Part shown: positions 1 to 6,952 of the stretch, piece after piece | Layout of the letters: the number at the start of each line of letters is the position of its first letter | How positions within the stretch are numbered: position 1 is the stretch's first letter | IMG/VR virus record: IMGVR_UViG_3300048930_001262 | Span: 1 to 39,672 of that record | Strand: one strand, 5' to 3' | Length of the DNA stretch: 39,672 bases | Origin: a virus | Translations under genes and position numbers: made by a program | The notes under the pieces: generated by a model | Told to the model about the DNA's origin: nothing | Databases searched by the model: none | Seen by the model: only the letters and a program-made list of their open reading frames with translations

Positions 1-87
1 TTGCTTGCGCCGATCGGGTATATCCCACCCGCCGAAGCCGAGGCACACTACTATCGTCAATTCACCGAGCAGGCCGAAGCGGCCTGA
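1..87 (+). CDS. IS3-family transposase OrfB, C-terminal end (partial)
   Basis: The frame open from base 1 ends at a TGA at 85-87 and reads LLAPIGYIPPAEAEAHYYRQ before the last few residues. The 'IGYIPPAEAEA.YY' tail is typical of the end of the DDE integrase OrfB of IS3-family elements. Only the last 28 residues lie in the window, so the catalytic core is not visible. An IS3-type terminal inverted repeat follows 12 bases later, which supports the call. Confidence 0.85.
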   Translation: MLAPIGYIPPAEAEAHYYRQFTEQAEAA

Positions 88-99
88 CTCAAGCCAACG

Positions 100-126
100 G
101 GCCTCCACGGAACCCGGGGCGGTTCA
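100..126 (+). repeat. Right terminal inverted repeat of the IS3-family element
   Basis: Read on the minus strand this begins tgaaccgccccgg and continues to gtggaggc. It matches the left end of the second IS copy at 39549-39575 at about 24 of 27 positions. It lies just past the transposase stop codon, where an IS3 right end is expected. Position 126 is therefore taken as the IS boundary. Confidence 0.8.
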
Positions 127-1691
127 TTCCTGTAAATGAAAAGATTTACCTTACGCTCGACAACGCCGGACTGGCGGGCCAGAAGGGATATTTGACTGTT
201 CGTATGGAGATGGTCGGAGAGAGCGATGCATCGGTCTTTGTCTTCGATGAGGAGACATCCGAACTACATCCGGGAGAACCCCCCTCGCTCGCACAAATCC
301 TGCCATTCCCCGCTTCTGCTGCAAGAAGTGCATCCTCCGGCCAAAGTCCGATGGTGAGGCCGGAGACCATCAAACTGATAGGCAGCTATTTGTACGTTGC
401 CGACCCGGGCGCGCACAAACTGTTCCGCGTAGACACACAAAGTGGGTCAATCGAACATATCGCTGGAATCGGGACCGCGGGGGATTCCGGAGATGGTGGC
501 CTCGCGATTGAGGCTCAACTACACAGCCCATCCGGCATCGAGGCCATCGGCCCGAGCACGCTTCTCGTCAGCGATCGTGGAACCCATCGGATCCGAGCGT
601 TGGATCTGGGTACGGGGATCATCTCCGCATGGGCAGGGACGGGCCTGCAAGGCTACGCAGGAGACGGCGGGACGGCGATCTCGGCCCTATTGGACGCGCC
701 GTCAGGCTTGTTGGCCCTCACCAACGGCGACGTTCTTATTGCCGACACCGGCAATAACCGTGTGCGCAAGGTCGCCACAGTCGGCGGGGTCATCAGTGCC
801 ATCGCGGGAAACGGAACTGCCCAATTCAGGTCTGCGACCGGCATTGCCACGGCAACACCGCTCTTCAATCCCGCCGCGCTTGTGGGCGATGGCAGTGAGC
901 GCGTATGGATCAGTACCGTCGGTTCGCACGCTGTGTTCGAACTGAACTTGATCGACAACACCCTTCGAACACTGGCCGGACGCGCCATCGCAGGATATGT
1001 GGGCGACTTTGAGCCTGGCCAACAGTCGGCCATGGATCGCCCGGTAGCGATGGCGCTCGCAACAAACGGCGACCTTCTTGTCGCCGAAGTAGGCAACAAC
1101 ATTCTCCGGTCGTATGACTTTGCCAGCACCCGAATTGGAACGATCTTCGGCGATGGCACTTGGCCTCAAACCGACGAAGAAATGCTTCTTCGCGGTGTGC
1201 CACGCTCCATCTTCGGCATCGCTGACCTAGGCAGCGCGGGTTTTGTTTTCAGCGATCCGGCGTCAGGCCGATTGCTTAGGGCGATTCCCAACTCGGTGGA
1301 TCTTGAAGTCAACATTGAGGACATCGACGAGTTGCAGGTCGGTCAAGCCGGATCCATGACATTTCGCGTTAGAAATGGGAGCGATCGAGCCGCAACCGCA
1401 GTCGTCTTTGGCACGAGCTTTCGAGACATCGGTGCATGGACGATGACATCGATCGAACCCGCCTCGCATTGCACCTTGGACAGTTCATTCGCGCTCATCT
1501 GCAGTTGGAGCTCAATTGCGCCGAACACTTCTATTGACGTTACGCTAGATTTCCTCGTGGAAGACGGAGTTAGCTTCTTGCTCCAGGCGCAAGCAAGTTC
1601 GATCGAACCCGACTCCGATCCGTCGAACAACGAACTGAGAGAGACCGTTACCGCGGTCCCGCAAGTTTTCCGAGATGGCTTCGAAGGCTAA
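127..1691 (+). pseudogene. NHL-repeat secreted protein, 5' end removed by IS3 insertion
   Basis: The coding frame runs without interruption from the IS end at 126 to the TAA at 1689-1691. It reads PVNEKIYLTLDNAGLAGQKG before any plausible start, so the gene has lost its 5' end; the TTG at 192 is probably not a real start. The remaining ~520 codons hold four to five NHL-type beta-propeller repeats (for example LLVSDRGTHRIRALD and VLIADTGNNRVRKV, with AGTG/AGNG turns). A DUF11-like beta-sandwich follows (SMTFRVRNGSDRAATAVVF...). The protein ends VFRDGFEG, a terminal tail shared with the neighbouring secreted proteins. NHL propellers usually mediate protein or ligand binding; no enzymatic residues are evident. 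The signal peptide must have been on the lost part. Confidence 0.8.
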
Positions 1692-1695
1692 GGTG

Positions 1696-1721
1696 CGCTG
1701 TGCAGCGGGAAGCCCACAGCG
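1696..1721 (+). terminator. Stem-loop just after the NHL gene
   Basis: CGCTGTG (1696-1702) pairs with CACAGCG (1715-1721) around a 12-base loop, five bases after the stop codon. There is no T-run after it, so it is at best a weak or Rho-assisted terminator. Confidence 0.35.
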
Positions 1722-2051
1722 ACGTATTGGCGTGAAGAACAGCAAGGACTGCCGGCGATGAGCGACGGTCTTTGCGCGTTGGAGGTTGCATCAGGTGAGC
1801 TGATCCGACCATCCATGGACGTCACGGTATCACGCAGCACCACGTCGTTGTCGGCGCATTGCTCAGTGTGTCCGAGCAGATCCGCTAGCGATAAGGGAAT
1901 GAGTAGCGCATAGGTCCGTCGTGCTTCGCGGGTCCCGGCCCGCTTCAGAACCTCACCCGATCAGGTGATGCCGTCAGGGTTCGTCCTCAGCAATCCTACT
2001 CTTCGACGCTGAGCGCCTTGGCAGCGGCTTCCATCGGATAGGAGATGGTGT
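1722..2051. other. Gene-free stretch
   Basis: No frame with convincing coding character was found on either strand. An imperfect dyad (cctcacccgatcaggtga, near 1950-1970) lies in it but has no supporting context. It probably holds the promoter of the next locus, but no clear -35/-10 pair could be assigned. Confidence 0.4.
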
Positions 2052-2312
2052 ATGGGCACTTGGGTGCGGGCAGTCCTAGGCTTTGTGCTTGTTGGATTTG
2101 CGCTGTCAGCAACCGCTCTGGTGCCGCGGGATGCCGCTGCGTCACACGCTGGCGCGCCCGAGCCGATTGTCGAGGCAGATAGTGCGCCCAGCTTAGGTGG
2201 ATTTTTGGATGAAACGGGGCATCTGATCTTGCCTTCGGGCTTCAGCGGAAGTCTGAATCCGGCAGGATACCGGCGCGCCGCTGGAACTTTTCGAAAACGG
2301 GTTCGAGGGTGA
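2052..2312 (+). pseudogene. Deletion remnant of a secreted repeat-propeller paralogue
   Basis: The 86-residue frame has a signal peptide (residues 1-30, hydrophobic VLGFVLVGFALSATALV). Its following segment, SLGGFLDETGHLILPSGFSG, is closely similar to the N-terminal region of the next gene (SLGAFLDAAGHLQLPPGFSG). Right after the shared 'NPAGYR' the homology stops. The bases that follow, read in another frame, give LELFENGFEGE-stop, which is the family's C-terminal tail. The remnant is therefore a paralogue whose repeat domain was deleted between two 'AGYR' sites, leaving the tail out of frame. A short secreted peptide could still be made. Confidence 0.7.
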
Positions 2313-2363
2313 GTGAAAGTTGGAGCGATGCAAGGGATGGCGCGACATGAATCTGCATCGGCA

Positions 2364-4979
2364 ATGACCATTCGCCAGTTACGGTGGCGCTGGCCGGCAG
2401 CCGCTTGGGGCTGTGTGCTCCTGCTCGTTAGCATGTTGGCGGCAACGACCTTGGGGGCGACTTCGCCGGGCGATGTCGCCGCAGCAAGCGCTAACGTACC
2501 TGCACCACCGGCGGATGCAGAACGCAGCCTCGGCGCGTTTCTGGATGCGGCGGGTCACTTGCAACTGCCCCCCGGTTTCAGCGGCAGTGTGAACCCGGCG
2601 GGATACCGGGTCATCTCTGGAGAAGGCGAAGCCCTGCGCTTTGCGCCCGAGTCGACGAATGGCAGCCCCGGCGATGGCTGGACCGGCTTCGGCGGCATCG
2701 GCAATGGCTGCAATGGGAAAATTGTCGCGGCCGCTATCGGCGCCGCTGGAGAGGTCTATTTCGGCGGGCACTTCACCCTCTGCGGAAACGCGCTCGTCAA
2801 CAAAATCGCGCGCTTCGATGCGAGCACCCAAACCTGGGCCAGCCTCGGCAGCGGCGCGGCCAACGGGGTCAGCTATGATGGGCCAAGCGGCAGCACAAGC
2901 AGCGAAGTCAACGCCATCGCGGTCTCCGGCAACATGGTGTATGCGGGCGGGCTCTTCAATAAGGCGGGAGGTGCGCCGGCGAACTTCGTGGCGCGATTCG
3001 ACACGAGCACCCAGACCTGGGCCAGTCTCGGCAGCGGCGCGGCCAATGGGGTGAATAATCCAGTCTCGGCCCTCGCCGTCTCCGGCAGCACGGTATATGT
3101 GGGCGGGGCCTTCACTCAGGCTGGGGGGGCGCTGGCGAACAAGGTCGCGAGCTTCGACACAAGCACTCAAAACTGGGCCAGTCTCGGCAGTGGCGTCACC
3201 AGCAACGGAGGATCTGTTTTATGCCTTACCGTCTCCGGGAGCACGCTGTATGTGGGTGGGGGCTTCAGTCAGGCAGGGGGTGCGCAGGCGAACAATGTCG
3301 CGAGTTTCGACACGAGTACCCAAACCTGGGCCAGCCTAGGCAGCGGCGCGGCCAATGGGGTGAACAACACGGTTTACGCTCTCGCCGTCTCCGGCAGCAC
3401 GGTGTATGCGGGCGGGTTTTTCACTCAGTCCGGGGGAGTGCCGGCAAACCGGGTGGGGCGATTCGACACGAGTACCCAGACCTGGGCCAGCCTCGGCAGC
3501 GGCGCGGCCAACGGTGTGATCAACACTTTAGGCAGCACTTTCGTTAGATCCTTTACCGTCTCCGGCAGCACGCTGTATGTGGGCGGGAACTTCAATCAGG
3601 CTGGGGGCTTGACAGCCAATCGCGTGGCGCGATTCGACACAAGCACCCAAACTTGGGCCAGCCTCGGAAGCGGCGCGGCCAACGGGGTCAGTGGTGTGAA
3701 CGGCGTATCTTTCTTGGGTGTCTATGCTTTCGCCGTCTCCGGCAGCACGGTGTATGCGGGCGGGGACTTCAGGCAGGCCGGGGGCGTGCCGGCGAACTGG
3801 GTTGGGCGCTTCGATACGAGCACGCAGACTTGGGCCAGTCTCGGCACCAGCGCGGCCCCGGTGAACGGCTCAGTTTTCGCCCTCGCCGTATCCGGGAGCG
3901 CAGTGTATGTGGGCGGGGAATTCACCGAGGCCGGGGGTATGCCGGCAAACCGGGTGGCGCGCTTCGACACCAGCACCCAGACCTGGGCCAGCCTCGGCAG
4001 CGGCGCGGCCAACGGCGTGACCGGATCCTCTGTTAAGGCCCTTGCCGTCTCCGGCAGCACGGTGTTCGTAGGCGGGAACTTCAATCACGCCGGGGGTGCG
4101 CCGGCGAACCGGGTGGCGCGCTTCGACACGAGCACCCAGACCTGGGGCAGTCTCGGAAGCGGCGCGGCGAATGGGGTGGGCCCCGACGTCAATTCCATCG
4201 TCGTCTCCGGCAACATGGTGTATGTGGGCGGGCCTTTCACTCAGGCCGGGGGTGTGCCGGCCAATCGCGTGGCGCGCTTCGACACGAGCACCCAAACTTG
4301 GGCCAGCCTCGGCAGCGGCGCGGCCAATGGGGTGAACAACACTGTCTACGCGCTCGCCGTCTCCAACGGCACGGTGTATGTGGGCGGCTTCTTCACTCAG
4401 GCCGGAGGTGCGTTGGCGAACAGAGTCGCGAGCTTCGACGCAAACACCCAAACCTGGGCCACCCTCGGCAGCGGCGCGGCCAACGGGGTGGCCAGCCCTC
4501 TCGGTGGCGGCCCGGCTGTTTTTGCCCTTACCGTCTCCGGCAGCACAGTGTATGTGGCCGGGAGCTTCACTCACGCTGGGGGTGCGCTGGTGAACCGTGT
4601 CGCGGGCTTCGACACAAGCACCCAAACCTGGGCCAGCCTCGGCAGCGGCGCGGCCAACGGGGTAAACGGGGGGGGCGGCTTCCTCAACAATGTCTACGCC
4701 CTCGCCGTCTCGGGCAGCATGCTGCATGTGGGGGGGGCTTTCATTGAAGCCGGGGGTGTGCCGGCGAACTTTGTGGTGCGCTTCGACACGACCACTCAAA
4801 CGTGGTCCAGCCTCGGCAGTGGCGCGGCCAATGGGGTCGGCGGCGCGGTTAACGCCCTCGCGAGCATGGGTGACGGCACACTTTACGTCGGCGGCATTTT
4901 CAATAGCGCTGGCGGTCAAGCCTCGGTCAACATCGCCGGTTACCGCGCCGAAGTGATTTTTCGCAACAGCTTCGAGTAA
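2364..4979 (+). CDS. Secreted protein of ~14 tandem beta-propeller-like repeats
   Basis: An 871-residue exported protein. The ATG at 2364 is preferred over the GTG at 2313 because it gives a compact signal peptide (MTIRQLRWRWPAAAW..., cleavage near TTLGA). After a linker ending in FSGSVNPAGYR there is one diverged unit and 13 close copies of a ~52-60 residue unit. Each unit reads roughly TWASLGSGAANGV...ALAVSGSTVYVGG.FTQAGG.PANRVARFDTSTQ. The spacing and the W..LG.G / VYVGG.F signature resemble kelch/Rax2-like propellers, so a ligand- or surface-binding role is likely; no catalytic site is visible. The protein ends AGYRAEVIFRNSFE, a terminal tail shared with the upstream genes and possibly a sorting signal. 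Copy number could change by recombination. Confidence 0.85.
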   Translation: MTIRQLRWRWPAAAWGCVLLLVSMLAATTLGATSPGDVAAASANVPAPPADAERSLGAFLDAAGHLQLPPGFSGSVNPAGYRVISGEGEALRFAPESTNGSPGDGWTGFGGIGNGCNGKIVAAAIGAAGEVYFGGHFTLCGNALVNKIARFDASTQTWASLGSGAANGVSYDGPSGSTSSEVNAIAVSGNMVYAGGLFNKAGGAPANFVARFDTSTQTWASLGSGAANGVNNPVSALAVSGSTVYVGGAFTQAGGALANKVASFDTSTQNWASLGSGVTSNGGSVLCLTVSGSTLYVGGGFSQAGGAQANNVASFDTSTQTWASLGSGAANGVNNTVYALAVSGSTVYAGGFFTQSGGVPANRVGRFDTSTQTWASLGSGAANGVINTLGSTFVRSFTVSGSTLYVGGNFNQAGGLTANRVARFDTSTQTWASLGSGAANGVSGVNGVSFLGVYAFAVSGSTVYAGGDFRQAGGVPANWVGRFDTSTQTWASLGTSAAPVNGSVFALAVSGSAVYVGGEFTEAGGMPANRVARFDTSTQTWASLGSGAANGVTGSSVKALAVSGSTVFVGGNFNHAGGAPANRVARFDTSTQTWGSLGSGAANGVGPDVNSIVVSGNMVYVGGPFTQAGGVPANRVARFDTSTQTWASLGSGAANGVNNTVYALAVSNGTVYVGGFFTQAGGALANRVASFDANTQTWATLGSGAANGVASPLGGGPAVFALTVSGSTVYVAGSFTHAGGALVNRVAGFDTSTQTWASLGSGAANGVNGGGGFLNNVYALAVSGSMLHVGGAFIEAGGVPANFVVRFDTTTQTWSSLGSGAANGVGGAVNALASMGDGTLYVGGIFNSAGGQASVNIAGYRAEVIFRNSFE
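2830..4850 (+). repeat. 13 tandem coding repeats of ~155-180 bp
   Basis: The DNA tgggccagcctcggcagcgg and close variants recur 13 times from about 2836 to 4802, each followed by ggcgcggccaa(c/t)gg and an 'GTSCTCGCCGTCTCCGGCA'-like stretch. Identity between units is high at the nucleotide level as well as the protein level. The units differ mainly in a short variable loop after 'NGV'. This suggests recent amplification or gene conversion within the gene. Confidence 0.9.
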
Positions 4980-5358
4980 GTGTTTAGACAGGCAGCGAAT
5001 GCTGGCAGATGGCAGAGGAGCCCCATCTGGGCAGAGCCTGCTGGCAATTCAATCGACGCTTCAACCTGAAGTCGATACTGTCCAACTTGTTGTGAAGTTC
5101 AGGAGCGCAAACGGATACGAGTTGATATCCATGCGTTCGCGGTACAACGCCAACGGCAGGCGGGCCGCCGGATCCGTCGCCGGAAGGTTGAGCGACGACT
5201 TCGGTGCGACTTGCCCGCAGGTCGACTCGCCGAAGCGCCCGCGGCATTCGCTCAATGGCGTGGAGCGCCGCGACCGGTCACCAGCACTATCGCTGCGTCC
5301 TCTCTCCACGCGTAGGCACTCAGAAGTCGGAGCACCGCCTCGCCCGCGTCAATAAGCG
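4980..5358. other. Gene-free stretch between repeat-propeller genes
   Basis: No frame on either strand has a recognisable domain or start signal. One short frame near 5050-5095 reads FNRRFNLKSILSNLL-stop, which faintly recalls a transposase fragment but is too short to assign. The stretch is probably decayed DNA. Confidence 0.35.
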
Positions 5359-5690
5359 AGCTTGGGGACAGGCCCTGGGGATGGAGTGAACAGTAGCGTC
5401 TCTGCCCTTGCGGTATCCGGTAGCAAAGTCTACGTGGGCGGTAACTTCACTCAGGCTGGTGGGGCTCCAGTCAGTCGCGTGGCGCGTTGGAATGGCGCGT
5501 CTTGGTCAAGCTTGGGTAGTGGCGCCGAGGATGGGGTGAGTGCCGCCGTCTTGGCACTTGCCGTATCCGGCAATGATCCTTACGTAGGAGGTAGTTTCAC
5601 CTCCACGGGCGGCGCCCCAGCCAATCGTGTGGCGCGCTGGAACGGTAGCGGTTGGTCAAGCCTGGGCAGCGGGATTGCGAATGCTGTTGA
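5359..5690 (+). pseudogene. Fragment of another repeat-propeller gene
   Basis: The frame opens just after a stop (TAA at 5353-5355) with SLGTGPGDGVNSSVSALAV. It carries two repeat units of the same family as the 2364 gene (VYVGGNFTQAGGAPVSRVAR, YVGGSFTSTGGAPANRVAR). Its linker is WNGASWSSLGSG rather than FDTSTQTWASLGSG, so it comes from a different paralogue, not a piece of the neighbour. Similarity stops after 'LGSGIANAV' near 5690; the frame then runs on to 5880 as unrelated residues. It has no signal peptide and no start codon of its own. The break may mark the left junction of the phage-like element. Confidence 0.7.
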
Positions 5691-5930
5691 TAGGATGATC
5701 GAAATCACTGCAAAACTGCTGCCTGTTACGCGTCCCAGATTCATGGCAAATCCCCCTGTGGAAAACTGCTTGCGTGGCCCTGACGACCCGTGCGCTTCCA
5801 GAACTTGCTCTTCGTCGGTTCAGGGAGAGTCTGATCTGTTTGGGCGTCAACGTACCCAATTGGTGTTCGTTTTTCGTTGACTTGACGCAATTTCGTCGAG
5901 GCAGCCACCGCCAGCCAAGGTTTGAGAAGT
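5691..5930. other. Likely left junction zone of the phage-like element
   Basis: This stretch lies between the broken propeller fragment and the last gene of the leftward operon. No convincing gene was found. Short overlapping frames on both strands have no recognised motif. No direct repeat shared with the right end (20.6-21.0 kb) could be found by eye. Large serine recombinase sites share only a very short core, so this is not decisive. Confidence 0.35.
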
Positions 5931-6455
5931 TCACGCTGGCTGGACAGCGCGATGGTGGTGCCGGAGACGTCCATTGGTACCGTCAGTGGGGTTGGGTGCA
6001 GGCAACAAGACAGTAACGATGCCCGACGAACGCTGGCGTGGCTGAACGGCCGAAGAAGCCGAAGTGACCGTCAGTACCTTCTCCAACGCCCCATTCCACC
6101 TCCTCCAAGCCGTCGTCCGATCACACCCAATCCACGCGCAGATGTCCTTCCAGGGCTCGTGGCTGGCGCGCTTCCACAGCAGGTGCCGCTGCTCTTCGTC
6201 GAGCGCGCTGACCCACTCGAAGCAGGCGAGCATGCGGTCGATGGCGGCGCCGCTGGGTGGGAAGAACACGGGCTTGTCGTCGGCCGCGAACTTTTCGCTG
6301 GCGCTGCGCGGGATCTGGGGCCAGATCGAGGCGTAGCCGCGGGGGCCGGCGGGTGGGAGTTTGCGGGCGGTGCGTGAGGCTTCTTCCAGCATCGCGGCCA
6401 GTTCTTTGGTGGTTGCCGGCATGCGGATCTTGGCGACGGGGCGGGTGAGGCTCAT
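5931..6455 (-). CDS. DUF6362-like phage protein
   Basis: A 174-residue protein with the ATG at 6455 overlapping the upstream stop (ATGA). Residues ~15-130 match the pattern of DUF6362-type phage proteins as I recall it: AAMLEEASRTARKLPPAGPR..., a central FEWVSALDEEQRHLLWKRA, then PWKDICAWIGCDRTTAWRRW, which looks like a helix-turn-helix. DNA binding is likely; the role in the phage cycle is unknown to me. It is the last gene of the leftward replication operon. The C-terminal ~40 residues look unrelated to the domain and may reflect readthrough into junction DNA. Confidence 0.7.
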   Translation of the reverse strand: MSLTRPVAKIRMPATTKELAAMLEEASRTARKLPPAGPRGYASIWPQIPRSASEKFAADDKPVFFPPSGAAIDRMLACFEWVSALDEEQRHLLWKRASHEPWKDICAWIGCDRTTAWRRWNGALEKVLTVTSASSAVQPRQRSSGIVTVLLPAPNPTDGTNGRLRHHHRAVQPA

Positions 6456-6934
6456 GCGGCCTCCCCGGCGTTGGCCGTCTTGGCGCGCGCCGAGACGCAC
6501 AGCAGCAGCGCGATCGCGTCGGCCTCGTTGTCGTCTTTTGGTGCGAACCCCTGCCGCTGGATGGCGGCGATCACCGCTGCCTTGCTGGCATTGCCGCTGC
6601 CGCTCACCGAGCGCTTGATGGTGCCGACGGGTACGCCGGCATAGGGGATCTGGTGCTGCTCGCACCAGGCGCTGAGTTGACCGAGCAGGCCGCCGTAGAC
6701 GTGGGCAGCGTCGACGCCTTGATGCCGGCGCACTTCCTCGAAGTGGACTTCGCCAATGGTCATCAGTTGGTGCATCTCAACTAGCCAGCGACGGAAGCGC
6801 AGGTAGCGCATACCGCCGCCCTCAAATCGCTGCGGCCGAAAACTTTGCGTGCCGCTGGTGACGGTGCCGTTTGGATTGGCGATCGCCCAACCGGTCTGCG
6901 TGCCAAGGTCGAGTGCCAAGATCGTGGGGTTCAT
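6452..6934 (-). CDS. RuvC-like Holliday junction resolvase
   Basis: A 160-residue RNase H-fold nuclease of the phage RuvC-like type. It cuts branched recombination or replication intermediates. Candidate metal ligands are D9 in ILALDLGTQTGW, E66/E67 in VHFEEV and the D135/E137/D139 cluster in KDDNEADAIAL, in the order expected for the family. The start at 6934 has a GGAGG five bases upstream. It sits between the primase-helicase and the DUF6362-like gene, as in many phage replication modules. Its length is normal for the family and no defect is visible. Confidence 0.85.
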   Translation of the reverse strand: MNPTILALDLGTQTGWAIANPNGTVTSGTQSFRPQRFEGGGMRYLRFRRWLVEMHQLMTIGEVHFEEVRRHQGVDAAHVYGGLLGQLSAWCEQHQIPYAGVPVGTIKRSVSGSGNASKAAVIAAIQRQGFAPKDDNEADAIALLLCVSARAKTANAGEAA

Positions 6935-6952
6935 GGTGTCCTCCGGGTAGGG

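Noticed and set aside
2830-4850. Regular repeats as a possible CRISPR or other array
   Set aside because: The period is ~155-180 bp, the repeats are in frame throughout and encode a known type of propeller unit.
5741-5974. A 77-codon minus-strand frame downstream of the DUF6362-like gene
   Set aside because: It overlaps the end of that gene by 44 bases, shows no motif, and lies in probable junction DNA.
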